The notes beneath the pieces were generated by a model. That model saw nothing but the letters and a program-made list of their open reading frames with translations. It did not search any database and was not told where the DNA came from. From NCBI RefSeq assembly GCF_014284255.1, contig NZ_JACOFV010000001.1, forward strand, positions 1 to 64,000: 64,000 bases of DNA, in the 5' to 3' direction. A program made the translations under genes and the position numbers. This document shows positions 42,744-52,856 of this stretch, piece by piece. Positions within the stretch are counted from its first letter, which is position 1. Every line of letters begins with the position of its first letter. This DNA is from Cognatundibacterium jejuense. GTDB taxonomy: Bacteria > Pseudomonadota > Gammaproteobacteria > Burkholderiales > Burkholderiaceae_D.

Positions 42744-42800
42744 TTTTGTGAATAAAAGAATGTCGTGCGTTCGAGAATATTGAATTGATTAAGGATAGCT

Positions 42801-43778
42801 ATGAACAAGAAACTGATTGTATTGGCGGTGGTGCTGGGTTTATTGGCGGTTGCGTATGTTGGATTTATTTCGAAAAGCAAAACAGATGCTAATGCGACCA
42901 TCTACGGCAACGTCGATATTCGTGAGGCGACCCTGGCGTTTCGTACCGGCGGACGGGTTTCTGAGGTCAGGGTGGACGAAGGCGCAATTGTAAAAATAGG
43001 TGATGTACTTGCCGTACTGGATGTAGAGCCATTAAATAATAGCTTGCACAGTGTTACGGCGAATCTGGCGGCATTGAGCGCTCGCAATAGCATGATGCAT
43101 TCAGGTTATCGTCAGGAAGATGTCGAGCAGGCGAAAGCAAAGGTAGCTGCCGCAGAAGCAGCTCTTACCAACGCTGAAAAGCAATTTTCCCGACAAGGTG
43201 CATTGGTGGCAGAGCAAGCATCGACGCAGCATTTTTTGGATGACGCTAAGTCAGCGCGCGATCAGGCGGTCGCGCAATTAAAAGTTGCACAGCAACAGGC
43301 GTTGGAATTGCAACGTGGTTACAGAAAAGAAGAGATTGCAGAGTCCGATGCACAATTAGCTCAGGCGCGAGCCAACCTGGCGACGGCAGAATTGGCGGTG
43401 CGCGATGCCAATCTGCTGGCTGCTAGTGATGGCATTGTCCTGACGCGAGCGATTGAAGTTGGCACGATGGTGCAGGCAGGAACACCTGCGTTTAATTTGT
43501 CGCTGACGAAACCGGTCTGGGTGCGTGCCTATGTGCCTGAGCCGCAATTGGGGCACTATCCAGCTGGCGCACACGTGCTGCTGAGCACGGATACTCGCCC
43601 GGGAAAGCCTTATCACGGTGTCGTTGGTTTTGTCTCTCCAACTGCAGAATTTACTCCAAAATCAGTTGAAACGACGGATTTACGTACTTCGCTCGTTTAT
43701 CGCATCCGGGTTGTCGTTGAAGATGCGGATGTTCAGTTACGGCAAGGTATGCCAGTTACCATCGGGCTGGCTCAATGA
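42801..43778 (+). CDS. HlyD-type membrane fusion protein (YbhG-like)
   Basis: 325 residues, start ATG 42801 with AAGGA. One N-terminal membrane anchor (about 4-24), lipoyl/barrel halves flanking a long coiled coil (about 95-200, SVTANLAALSARNSM...YRKEEIAESDAQL), then a beta-barrel. Bridges the ABC pump to the outer-membrane channel. Stop overlaps the next start (ATGA). Confidence 0.93.
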   Translation: MNKKLIVLAVVLGLLAVAYVGFISKSKTDANATIYGNVDIREATLAFRTGGRVSEVRVDEGAIVKIGDVLAVLDVEPLNNSLHSVTANLAALSARNSMMHSGYRQEDVEQAKAKVAAAEAALTNAEKQFSRQGALVAEQASTQHFLDDAKSARDQAVAQLKVAQQQALELQRGYRKEEIAESDAQLAQARANLATAELAVRDANLLAASDGIVLTRAIEVGTMVQAGTPAFNLSLTKPVWVRAYVPEPQLGHYPAGAHVLLSTDTRPGKPYHGVVGFVSPTAEFTPKSVETTDLRTSLVYRIRVVVEDADVQLRQGMPVTIGLAQ

Positions 43779-45547
43779 CATCGGTGACACCATCTTCTTC
43801 GTTGTCAGGTGGTGATGACGCGATTGTCATTACCGATCTGGTGAAGCGGTTTGAAGGCCAGCATGTTGACGCAGTCGCGAGTATTCATACTTCAATTTCG
43901 CGCGGAACGATCACTGGTCTGGTTGGTCCTGATGGTGCTGGTAAAACGACTTTTTTGCGTTTGCTTGCCGGTTTGCTACAACCTACTTCGGGTACTGTCA
44001 GCATCAATGGCATCAATCCGTTTACACAAAGTGATGAGCTGCATGAGCACGTCGGCTATATGCCACAAAAATTCGGTCTGTACGAAGATTTGAGTGTCAT
44101 CGAAAACCTGACTTTGTATGCAGATTTGCGTAATGTGACTGGTGCGGAGCGTGAGCAGAGTTTTGCAAAATTATTGGCATTCACGGATCTGACTCGTTTC
44201 ACTGATCGCTATGCTGGAAAATTGTCTGGCGGCATGAAGCAAAAGCTTGGTCTGGCATGCGCGCTCTTGGGTACGCCGCAAGTATTGCTGCTCGACGAGC
44301 CTGGTGTTGGTGTTGATCCGATCTCGCGGCGTGAACTGTGGAAGATGGTGCGCGAGTTGGCAAAAGGCGGGATCACCGTCCTCTGGAGTACCGCGTATCT
44401 GGATGAAGCCGAGTTATGCGATGACGTGCGCTTAATGAACAATGGCACTATTTTAGCCAGCGGCGCGCCGCAAACATTAATGGATCAGATGCGTGGCCGC
44501 TGTTTACATGTGAGTGGCATTACTGGTCACCGACGTGATGTCTTGCGTAGAGCCTTACGTTTACCTGAAGTGATGGACGGTGTGATTCAAGGGCGAAACG
44601 TGCGTTTGGTTCTGCGTGATGTAAGTAAGCGCCCTGATATGCAGTTGCTTGATGCTGGCCTGGATGCCGCGCTATCAGAAGTGGCACCACGATTAGAAGA
44701 TGCGTTTATCAGTGCCTTAGGTGGTGGCCCGGGTGGAGAATCGGTGTTAGCGTCGTTGATGCCTGATTTGAATAAGCTTAATTCGTCTCATGATCAGAAC
44801 CCGATACCTGTGATTGAATCCCGCGATCTGACTAAGCGCTTTGGTGATTTTGTGGCGACCGATCACGTCAGTTTTAAAGTGGCACGTGGTGAAATTTTTG
44901 GCCTACTCGGGCCCAACGGTGCTGGCAAATCGACGACTTTTAAAATGGAATGTGGCTTGTTGAAGCCGACATCTGGTCAGGCTTTGGTGATGGGCAATAA
45001 TCTAAAAGATAGCCCATCCAAAGCGCGTCAGTTACTTGGTTATATGGCGCAAAAATTTTCTTTGTATGCGCAATTGTCGGTGCAACAAAATCTGGAATTT
45101 TTTTCTGGTATTTATGGCTTACGCGGAAATTCACAGCAGAAAAAAATAGCGCAGATGCTTGATGCGTTTGCTTTGCAACCCTATCTGAATACACCAACCG
45201 AAAAACTACCCCTTGGTTTCAAACAAAGGCTGGCGCTCGCCTGTGCGGTGATGCATGAACCTCAGGTGCTGTTTCTCGATGAGCCTACTTCTGGTGTTGA
45301 TCCGGTGACACGGCGCGAATTCTGGACACATATTAATGGTTTGGCAGATAAAGGTGTGACCATTATGGTGACGACACATTTTATGGATGAAGCCGAATAT
45401 TGTGATCGTATCGCTTTGATTTACCGTGGCAAACTGCTGGCGCTGGGTACGCCAGATGATTTGAAACGCAAGGTCGCGACGGAGCAACGACCCAATCCGA
45501 CGATGGAAGACGCGTTTATCGAATTAGTGCTGGAGGCCGATCAATGA
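43775..45547 (+). CDS. two-domain ABC transporter ATPase (YbhF-like)
   Basis: 590 residues with two nucleotide-binding domains. NBD1: Walker A GPDGAGKTT, signature LSGGMKQK, Walker B LLLDEPGVGVDP. NBD2: GPNGAGKSTT, degenerate signature LPLGFKQR, LFLDEPTSGVDP. This fused double-ATPase is characteristic of YbhFSR-type exporters. ATGA overlaps with both neighbours. Confidence 0.95.
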   Translation: MTSVTPSSSLSGGDDAIVITDLVKRFEGQHVDAVASIHTSISRGTITGLVGPDGAGKTTFLRLLAGLLQPTSGTVSINGINPFTQSDELHEHVGYMPQKFGLYEDLSVIENLTLYADLRNVTGAEREQSFAKLLAFTDLTRFTDRYAGKLSGGMKQKLGLACALLGTPQVLLLDEPGVGVDPISRRELWKMVRELAKGGITVLWSTAYLDEAELCDDVRLMNNGTILASGAPQTLMDQMRGRCLHVSGITGHRRDVLRRALRLPEVMDGVIQGRNVRLVLRDVSKRPDMQLLDAGLDAALSEVAPRLEDAFISALGGGPGGESVLASLMPDLNKLNSSHDQNPIPVIESRDLTKRFGDFVATDHVSFKVARGEIFGLLGPNGAGKSTTFKMECGLLKPTSGQALVMGNNLKDSPSKARQLLGYMAQKFSLYAQLSVQQNLEFFSGIYGLRGNSQQKKIAQMLDAFALQPYLNTPTEKLPLGFKQRLALACAVMHEPQVLFLDEPTSGVDPVTRREFWTHINGLADKGVTIMVTTHFMDEAEYCDRIALIYRGKLLALGTPDDLKRKVATEQRPNPTMEDAFIELVLEADQ

Positions 45548-46686
45548 GCCATTCGAAAATGCCCACTTTATCTATCCGGCGTTTGTTTGCCTTATGTCGC
45601 AAAGAAACCTATCAGATCGTGCGTGACCCGAGCAGTATTTTGATTGCATTTGTCATGCCGTTAATTTTGCTGTTTGTATTTGGTTACGGGATTAACCTTG
45701 ATGCCAACTATTTGCGCATTGGTTTGCTGGTAGAAGATACCGGATCAGCTGCTTTGCAGTTTGAGCAAACGCTGCGTGCCGGTAACGCGTTTAATGTCCG
45801 TAGCGGAAATAGCCGTCAGGCATTGATGGCAGCATTGGTGCGTGGCGAAATTCGCGGCATGGTGATTATTAAAAGCGATTTTTCCGCCAAGGTGCAACAA
45901 GGGCAAGGCGCGGCCGCAATTCAAGTGTTGGCGGATGGCTCCGAACCAAATACGGCGCAATTTGTTTCTGCGTATGTGAATGGTGCATGGGCACGCTGGC
46001 AAACGGCGATGGGACAAAATCGCTCTATCCAATCGGGGCCGACGATTAATGTAGAAACGCGAACCTGGTTTAATCCATCGAACGTAAGTAGAAACTTTTT
46101 AGTGCCCGGTTCGATAGCGGTCGTCATGACAATTATTGGTGCTTTACTGACCTCATTGGTGGTGGCGCGCGAATGGGAGCGTGGCACGATGGAAGCCTTG
46201 CTTGCCACACCAGTGACCAAACTTGAACTGCTGTTGTCAAAAATTCTGCCCTATTACGTGTTGGGGATGGCAGCAATGACTTTGTGTTTGATGGTAGCGG
46301 TGCTGGTAATGGCTGTGCCGTTTCGTGGTTCACTGCTGGCGTTATTAGGGATTTCTAGTTTATTTCTGGCATGTGCATTAGGGCAGGGACTATATCTTTC
46401 GACGGTATTACGTGTGCAGTTTAATGCAGCACAGGCGGCTTTAACCGTCGCATTCTTACCGGCCATGATGTTGTCCGGATTTGTGTTTGAGATATCCAGC
46501 ATGCCTCACTATTTGCAGTGGCTGACGCGGATTATTCCAGCACGCTATTTTGCGAATTCTTTACAGACTTTATTTCAGACCGATTTAGTGACATCTGCCT
46601 TGTATCTGAACGCCCTTTATCTGAGCGCGCTCGGCGTGCTGTGGTTGGGTTTGACTGCCTTGAAAACTAAACGAACATTGGATTAA
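45544..46686 (+). CDS. ABC-2 permease (YbhS-like)
   Basis: 380 residues: N-terminal membrane segment (about 26-48), an extracytoplasmic domain (50-170), then five C-terminal segments with the ABC-2 blocks REWERGTMEALLATPVTKLELLLSKILPYY and YLQWLTRIIPARYFANSLQ. Forms the pump with the next protein. Confidence 0.94.
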   Translation: MSHSKMPTLSIRRLFALCRKETYQIVRDPSSILIAFVMPLILLFVFGYGINLDANYLRIGLLVEDTGSAALQFEQTLRAGNAFNVRSGNSRQALMAALVRGEIRGMVIIKSDFSAKVQQGQGAAAIQVLADGSEPNTAQFVSAYVNGAWARWQTAMGQNRSIQSGPTINVETRTWFNPSNVSRNFLVPGSIAVVMTIIGALLTSLVVAREWERGTMEALLATPVTKLELLLSKILPYYVLGMAAMTLCLMVAVLVMAVPFRGSLLALLGISSLFLACALGQGLYLSTVLRVQFNAAQAALTVAFLPAMMLSGFVFEISSMPHYLQWLTRIIPARYFANSLQTLFQTDLVTSALYLNALYLSALGVLWLGLTALKTKRTLD

Positions 46687-46689
46687 TTC

Positions 46690-47784
46690 ATGATCTACCG
46701 ACTTATCAGGTTAATTCGCAAAGAATTGCAGGCGATATTGGGTAGCAAGCAAGGGCGCATGATGTTGATGGTGCCAGTGATTTTGCAGACGGCGATTTTT
46801 CCGTTTGCTGCTACCTTGGAAGTAAAAAATGCCAGCCTGGCGATTTACAATCAGGACGATGGCGTGGCAGGGCGTGAACTGATAGAGCGCTTATCGCACG
46901 CGGCTGCATTTACTCACATCATCATGGTGCATAGTCAGGACGAATTGAATCATACGATAGATACGCAAAGCGCTTTGCTTGCAGTGGTTGTGCCAATGAA
47001 TTTGTCGCGTGATCTGACTACCAATCGACCCGCTAAAGTGCAGATGATTGTTGATGGTCGTCGTTCGAATAGCGGTCAGATTGCTAGCGCTTATGCGTTG
47101 CAAGTCATCAATGATTATGGTGTTGAAGTCGGTGTAAAACCAGCCGCCAACATACAGATCAGAAATTTATATAACCCGAATCTTGAATACAAGTGGCATG
47201 TCTTGCCCAGTCTGGTGGCGATTATTACCACCATTGGGTGTTTGATTGTTACTGCTTTATCGGTCGCGCGAGAACGCGAAGAAGGTACCTTTGATCAACT
47301 GCTCGTCTCTCCACTGACGCCTGCTTACATTATGGCAGGTAAAGCGATTCCCGGTGTAATGGTAGCGTGCGTCCAAGGCAGTTTTATTGCTTCGGTCGCT
47401 CATTGGATTTACGGTGTTCCCTTCACTGGGTCCTTGTGTTTGCTGCTGGCCGGGATGGTTGGCTATGGTCTTGCTCTGGCTGGTGTCGGTTTATTTATTT
47501 CATCCATTTCATCGACCCAACAGCAAGCGTTTTTAGGTGTGTTTTGTTTTATGACGCCGGCCGTGATGTTGTCGGGTTATGTTGCACCGATTGAAAATAT
47601 GCCTGTGGTCTTGCAATGGATAGCGCATATGAATCCATTGACCTACTTTATTTTGATTTTGAAGGGGGTTTTTCTAAAAGGTTTAGGTTTTGCTGGTGCG
47701 TGGGCTTATATCTGGCCTTTGTTGGTGATTGCATTGACCAGCCTGACTTCTGCATTGTATTTATTCCGTCGGCATATTGCTTGA
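46690..47784 (+). CDS. ABC-2 permease (YbhR-like)
   Basis: 364 residues, same layout as its partner: N-terminal segment, periplasmic domain, EREEGTFDQLLVSPLTPAYIMAGKAIPGV block and five C-terminal segments with VAPIENMPVVLQWIAHMNPLTYF. Gap to the preceding gene is three bases. Heterodimeric permease of a drug/cation exporter. Confidence 0.94.
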   Translation: MIYRLIRLIRKELQAILGSKQGRMMLMVPVILQTAIFPFAATLEVKNASLAIYNQDDGVAGRELIERLSHAAAFTHIIMVHSQDELNHTIDTQSALLAVVVPMNLSRDLTTNRPAKVQMIVDGRRSNSGQIASAYALQVINDYGVEVGVKPAANIQIRNLYNPNLEYKWHVLPSLVAIITTIGCLIVTALSVAREREEGTFDQLLVSPLTPAYIMAGKAIPGVMVACVQGSFIASVAHWIYGVPFTGSLCLLLAGMVGYGLALAGVGLFISSISSTQQQAFLGVFCFMTPAVMLSGYVAPIENMPVVLQWIAHMNPLTYFILILKGVFLKGLGFAGAWAYIWPLLVIALTSLTSALYLFRRHIA

Positions 47785-47833
47785 TGAGATGCATTGACCT
47801 CGCCTGCCGAATTTGTTTATAGATGAGAAAATC

Positions 47834-49246
47834 ATGAAAAAAAATGTGACCGCCCTCAGTATCATTGGTGTTTCTTGGTTGATGGCAGCTTGTAACGCCG
47901 TAGGGCCAAATTATTCTTCGCCAGAAAATCATTTACCCTCGAGCTTCAGTATGACCAGTAATGGAACGCAAGAACTGAGCACTTGGTGGAAAAGTTTTGG
48001 CGACGCTGATTTGAATGCATTAGTTGAGCATGCGTTGGCAAACAATCCTGACATCGCAGCCGCGGAGGCGAGATTGCGTCAGGCTCGCGCTTTGCAAGGC
48101 ATACAGGATGCTGCTACCGGTCCGACTTTGGAAGCTGCTGGACGTGTTTCAAAAGATAAACTCAGTCAGAATAGCGAACAGTTTGCCAATGTGCCATTAA
48201 AGCATCCCTTGCTAGAATTTACTAATCGTCAGATTGGCTTTGATGCGTCTTGGGAAATTGATTTATGGGGACATCAGCAAAGAATATCGGAAAGTGGACT
48301 AGCCAAAGTGCAGGCTACAGCAGAACGTCTGCAAGATGTGCGTATCGTCTTAATGGCTGAGGTGGGGCGCAATTACATTGAGTTGCGGGCAGCGCAGCAG
48401 CGGTTTCATATTGCGACCTCGAATTTGCATAACTATGAAGAGTCATTGCGTTTGACGCAATTTGCTCAGAGGCATGGCGAAGCGAGTCAGTTAGACGTAC
48501 TAAAGTCGCAAGCCTTGCGCGATAACTATCTGGCGACCCTGCCAACTTTGCAGCAAATGATGCGACAAAATATTGTTGCGCTCAGTAACTTAACGACATG
48601 GCCAGTGGAAGACCTGGAGCAACGATTAGGTACCCCAAAAGCATTAATGTCTGTACCGCAAACGCCGGCGATTGGTATTCCGGCGGATTTGTTACTGCGT
48701 CGTCCGGATATACGTGCCATAGAGCGCGATTTAGCTGCTGCTAGTGCTGACGTCGGCGTCGCCGTTAGCGACTTATATCCGCGGTTCTCGCTGGTCGGTA
48801 ATGCAGGTTGGGCATCAATACAGTCATCAAGCTTGTTGGACGCCGCCAGCCGCACCTGGAGTATTGGGCCGCAATTTTCACTACCGATTTTTAATGGAAG
48901 GCGTTTACAAAATCAGGTCAAATCGAATCAGGCTGCTTTTGATGTGGCGTCGGATAATTATAAAAAGTCAATTTTAAATGCTATTGGGGACGTAGAGATT
49001 GCCTTGTCGCGGGTGAGTCGTAATGAGGAAAGTCGGCGTCAGTTATTAACCGCACTTGATCAGCAACAGCAGACGCTGGTGAAAACGCAGCGGCAATTAG
49101 CGCTTGGAGAAGTCAGTCAATTCAATGTGCTGGAAACGCAGAAGATAATTGCAGTTGAACAAGATCAAATTGTACAGACACAAATGCAAAGCCTGAGTGG
49201 ATTGATTGCACTTTATAAAGCCGTTGGTGGTGGTTGGAATCAGTGA
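47834..49246 (+). CDS. NodT-family outer-membrane efflux lipoprotein
   Basis: 470 residues from ATG 47834. Lipobox LMAAC (Cys at about 20), then two OEP repeats of helical hairpins, with GPNYSSP at the mature start and GRRLQNQVKSNQAAFDVASDNYKKS in the second. Trimeric outer-membrane channel that completes the tetR-HlyD-ABC-ABC2-ABC2 tripartite exporter. Confidence 0.94.
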   Translation: MKKNVTALSIIGVSWLMAACNAVGPNYSSPENHLPSSFSMTSNGTQELSTWWKSFGDADLNALVEHALANNPDIAAAEARLRQARALQGIQDAATGPTLEAAGRVSKDKLSQNSEQFANVPLKHPLLEFTNRQIGFDASWEIDLWGHQQRISESGLAKVQATAERLQDVRIVLMAEVGRNYIELRAAQQRFHIATSNLHNYEESLRLTQFAQRHGEASQLDVLKSQALRDNYLATLPTLQQMMRQNIVALSNLTTWPVEDLEQRLGTPKALMSVPQTPAIGIPADLLLRRPDIRAIERDLAAASADVGVAVSDLYPRFSLVGNAGWASIQSSSLLDAASRTWSIGPQFSLPIFNGRRLQNQVKSNQAAFDVASDNYKKSILNAIGDVEIALSRVSRNEESRRQLLTALDQQQQTLVKTQRQLALGEVSQFNVLETQKIIAVEQDQIVQTQMQSLSGLIALYKAVGGGWNQ

Positions 49247-49576
49247 ACTTTGTTGTTCGTTTTTTTGCGGTGTGCTAAAGCAACGCTTTTTGGCAGAAAA
49301 TGAAGTAAAGCTGTGACTTTAAAGCTAAATCTTGTTACCTCTCGGCAAAAAAATGTTAATTTATTCTGGACATGGTAGACAGTGTCCGGATTTGATCTAA
49401 ATTGAGTTTCAGGTTGATGACTTATTCAAACCCTTACTGAATTCGAATTGATCCGAAAGTCGCTGTCTTTCTTGGGGAAGCTACGAAAAATAGCCACTGC
49501 ACGTAAATCACTTTTAACTGTCTGTCTATTTGGTCGGATGGTAGTGACTTGATTTGCCTGCCAGAAATGGACGAAC
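49247..49576. other. no gene seen between NodT and the next solute-binding gene
   Basis: Holds a weak hairpin (GGACA...TGTCC, about 49367-49387) with no T tract. Nothing else recognised; the promoter of the next gene must be here. Confidence 0.4.
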
Positions 49577-50389
49577 ATGAGACGATACTGCACACGTATT
49601 TCTCGCTTTAAGAGCGTGAGCAATGGTTTTGCTTTTTTAGTACTTCTTTGCCTGACTGCCTTTTCGACCGCGCAAGACTTGACGATTTATACAGAAGATT
49701 GGCCTCCGATTAATTTTAAAACTGTCAATGCAATCGATGGTATGGCTGTTGATCTTGTGCGCGCATTGCAGTCTCGCATCGGCGTAAACCAAGAAATTCA
49801 TCTAGTGCCTTGGGCTCGGGGTTATAAAGCTGTATTGGAAGAACCTAATGTCATGTTGTTTAGCGTTGGTCGCACACCAGAACGCGAAAAATTAATGCGC
49901 TTATTAGGACCGATTGCGATTTCGGATACCGTGCTCTATACCAGAAAGGGAAGCGCAGAACGCCTGCGCTCCCTACGTGATGGTATTTATGCTTTACCGG
50001 TTGGCGCGTATCGCAGCAGTATCTTTGTTGATGTCGCCAGAAAAAAAGGATTTCAACATATAGAGCAGGCGAATTCACCGCAAATTGAAGCAAATATGTT
50101 GCTAGCTGGTCGTTTTGATATGTTGGTTGAAAGTAGTGTCGCGATCAATCAAATACTCAAGGGAATCGGTCATACGAGTGGTGAAATAGAAAAGGTCGCT
50201 GTACTTGATAGCCTTGAGCTCTATCTGGCATTCTCACTGAATACTTCTCCTGAGATTTTAAACGCATGGGAAAGCGCCTTGCGTGCTGCCAAAAAAGACG
50301 GCAGCTTTCAAAAAATTTATCAAAAATGGTTTCCTGATGAGATGCCTCCAATGGACGTGCAAAGGTTAGGTCCTGTAGATCGTTTGTGA
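49577..50389 (+). CDS. periplasmic solute-binding protein, family 3
   Basis: 270 residues. Signal peptide to about residue 32 (FAFLVLLCLTAFSTAQD), then DLTIYTEDWPPINFKTVNAIDGMAVDLVRALQ and SVGRTPEREKLMRLLGPI, typical for ABC-type amino-acid binding proteins (SBP_bac_3). No transporter genes adjacent. Orphan receptors of this kind often feed signalling proteins; the chemoreceptor gene downstream may or may not be related. Confidence 0.86.
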   Translation: MRRYCTRISRFKSVSNGFAFLVLLCLTAFSTAQDLTIYTEDWPPINFKTVNAIDGMAVDLVRALQSRIGVNQEIHLVPWARGYKAVLEEPNVMLFSVGRTPEREKLMRLLGPIAISDTVLYTRKGSAERLRSLRDGIYALPVGAYRSSIFVDVARKKGFQHIEQANSPQIEANMLLAGRFDMLVESSVAINQILKGIGHTSGEIEKVAVLDSLELYLAFSLNTSPEILNAWESALRAAKKDGSFQKIYQKWFPDEMPPMDVQRLGPVDRL

Positions 50390-50986
50390 AATAGTAAGTA
50401 ATTAACGAGCTATTTAATGAATTATTTTTGATTCGTAGATTGCAGATTAAAATTTATATTTGGATAAAATTTTTCCAGATTTTGATTACTCACAACGTGA
50501 ATAATTGTTAATGCAGGGAAAGTGTTTTTCTCCGCGTGATATGCTTTCGCTAACTGGATTTCTCGCGTGACAAGCATTTCAATTCATGCATTCTCATGTG
50601 TGTAATAAGTCTTCAAATTAATTAAGTTGCATGGCATTCGTTAAACCTTATCAATGACCTCGTGAAAAAGTTGCAATAGCTGGAAGTTGAGGCTAACTTG
50701 ATTGAGACGCAGTCTATTTTTCTTAGGTAGGCCGATGCTGCATACTGTGCAATACAACTTTAGCAAATGCATGACAATGTCATACGTGTTTTAAATTAAA
50801 GTTTAACGAGCCCTTGCTCCTTGAAAGAATTGTTCCACCTTGCTTTTGTTAGGAAGCTAATTGGCTGGTCGCTTATTCGTTTCATTGTGCGCTAAAAAAT
50901 ACCATTATTAAAAAATTCATTTCAATTTTTTGTGTAGAACATTTATACAAAAATTGACGGATTGTTTTTCATTTTAGGGAGTAGGT
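50390..50986. other. AT-rich gene-free stretch before the chemoreceptor
   Basis: About 600 bases without a plausible ORF. No clear sigma-28 (TAAA-N15-GCCGATAA) promoter was found. Likely leader DNA of the chemoreceptor. Confidence 0.4.
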
Positions 50987-52792
50987 ATGACTTCGTTGTC
51001 ATTGCGTCAAAAACTCATCGCTATCTGTGTTTCAACGATGATACTGGGTATGGTTGCAGTTGTTTTTACGAATTTCTTCACAACCAAATCGCGTATTCTC
51101 GAATCGATCAATGCGCAAATGTCTCAACTCTCGCAAAAGAGCGCCACGAGTATTGCTGATTGGGCAAAATCTCAAAAGACTGTGGTTTCCTCTTTGAAGC
51201 TTGCGGTAGAGTCACCAGATCCTTTGCCAGCAGTGAAGGCGGCACAAATGGCTGGTGGTTTTGACCTCTCTTATATTGGCTATGCCGACAAACATTTTGT
51301 GTTTTCTGAAGAGCGCAAGCGTGCCGCTGATTATGATCCGACTGCCCGGCCTTGGTACAAAAAAGCGTCACAGATATCAGGCCCTGTTTTGACAGCACCA
51401 TACGCAAGTGCTAGTACCGGAAAACTTCTTGTGACATTTGCTGAAGCTATCGGCGTAACGGGACAAACCACTGCTGTGGTCGCTTCAGATGTGTTGCTTG
51501 ACTCTGTGATTGCCAACGTAAACGCAATTAAACCAACACCAGAAAGCTTTGCGTTTCTGGTTGATAAAAGTAAAGAAAATATTATTGCTCATCCAAATAA
51601 GGATTTGATCTTAAAGCCACTGAAGGATTTGGACGCGAGCCTGACTCTGGATAACTTGCAGGAAAATATCAAATCTGGTGGCGGTAAAGCAACGCATCTG
51701 AATGGGCGCGACGGCTTACTCTATACAATACCGGTCGATGGTACTGATTGGCTGCTTGTTATTGTCTTAGATAAGGCAGAAGCAACGCAGGTGTTAGGTG
51801 CTTTATTGGTTTCATCGGCAATCACAGCTATCGTGCTGTCGATTGCTGCCGTATTGCTCCTAACCTTCTTGATTACGCAGTCATTAAAACGCATGGAAGC
51901 TGTTCGTGATGCCATGATTGATATCGCGTCAGGTGACGGTGATCTCACACGTCGTCTGGATGCGGATGGAACGGATGAGCTGGCGCAGATCTCCGGTGCA
52001 TTTAATCGTTTTGTCGATAAAATCGCCAAGGTATTATTTGAAATTCGCCATGCCAGTGAGTCGGTTAAAGGGGCATCAGGTGAAATTGCTGCTGGTAACG
52101 CCGATTTGTCCTCACGTACTGAAATGCAAGCAGGCTCACTTGAGGAAACCTCCAGCACCATGGAAGAGTTGACTTCCACTGTGAAGCAAAATGCGGAGAA
52201 TGCTCGACAGGCAAATCAAATGGCATTGGCGGCGTCTTCTGTTGCCGTTTCTGGTGGTGAAGTTGTTGCCCGCGTAGTAGAAACGATGGGATCGATTAAG
52301 GACAGTTCACGTAAAGTCGTTGATATTATTGGCGTGATTGATGGTATTGCGTTCCAGACCAATATTCTGGCTTTGAACGCAGCGGTGGAAGCGGCCAGAG
52401 CTGGCGAACAGGGACGTGGTTTTGCGGTAGTGGCTTCCGAAGTGCGTAATCTGGCACAACGTTCTGCTGGTGCTGCGAAAGAAATTAAAGAGTTGATTGG
52501 AGACTCAGTAGCCAAAGTGGATATTGGTAGTACCTTGGTCGATGACGCAGGTAAAAATATGGAAGAAATCGTCGCTGCGATCAAACGTGTCGCGGATATT
52601 ATTTCTGAAATTGCTGCCGCTAGTGAAGAACAAAGTTCAGGGATCGGCGAGGTTAATGGTGCGATTTCTGACATGGATGATATGACGCAACAAAATGCCG
52701 CATTGGTTGAACAAGCGGCTGCCGCCGCGCAAAGCTTGCAACAACAAGCAATGAATCTGGCAAGTACGGTTGCGGTATTTAAACTCGACTAA
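50987..52792 (+). CDS. methyl-accepting chemotaxis protein with Cache sensor
   Basis: 601 residues, start ATG 50987 after AGGGAG. Membrane segment (about 9-29), double Cache ligand domain with the signature [12 protein letters not shown] (about 117-128), second segment (266-300), HAMP, and an MCP signalling domain whose tip [37 protein letters not shown] is intact. Signals to CheA/CheW. Ligands of such Cache domains are often amino acids or organic acids. Confidence 0.95.
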   Translation: MTSLSLRQKLIAICVSTMILGMVAVVFTNFFTTKSRILESINAQMSQLSQKSATSIADWAKSQKTVVSSLKLAVESPDPLPAVKAAQMAGGFDLSYIGYADKHFVFSEERKRAADYDPTARPWYKKASQISGPVLTAPYASASTGKLLVTFAEAIGVTGQTTAVVASDVLLDSVIANVNAIKPTPESFAFLVDKSKENIIAHPNKDLILKPLKDLDASLTLDNLQENIKSGGGKATHLNGRDGLLYTIPVDGTDWLLVIVLDKAEATQVLGALLVSSAITAIVLSIAAVLLLTFLITQSLKRMEAVRDAMIDIASGDGDLTRRLDADGTDELAQISGAFNRFVDKIAKVLFEIRHASESVKGASGEIAAGNADLSSRTEMQAGSLEETSSTMEELTSTVKQNAENARQANQMALAASSVAVSGGEVVARVVETMGSIKDSSRKVVDIIGVIDGIAFQTNILALNAAVEAARAGEQGRGFAVVASEVRNLAQRSAGAAKEIKELIGDSVAKVDIGSTLVDDAGKNMEEIVAAIKRVADIISEIAAASEEQSSGIGEVNGAISDMDDMTQQNAALVEQAAAAAQSLQQQAMNLASTVAVFKLD

Positions 52793-52809
52793 TTTCAATA
52801 TTTATCAAA

Positions 52810-52848
52810 AATCCCCATGATGATCTGTTCATCAAGGGGATTTTTTTT
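52810..52848 (+). terminator. rho-independent terminator
   Basis: AATCCCC-A-TGATGA-TCTGT-TCATCA-A-GGGGATT, 13 paired bases with one A.A mismatch, followed by eight T. Stops the chemoreceptor transcript and possibly also serves the converging benE gene. Confidence 0.88.
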
Positions 52849-52856
52849 GTCTATAC

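Noticed and set aside
50390-50986. Sigma-28 promoter for the chemoreceptor
   Set aside because: No sequence close to TAAA-N15-GCCGATAA was found.
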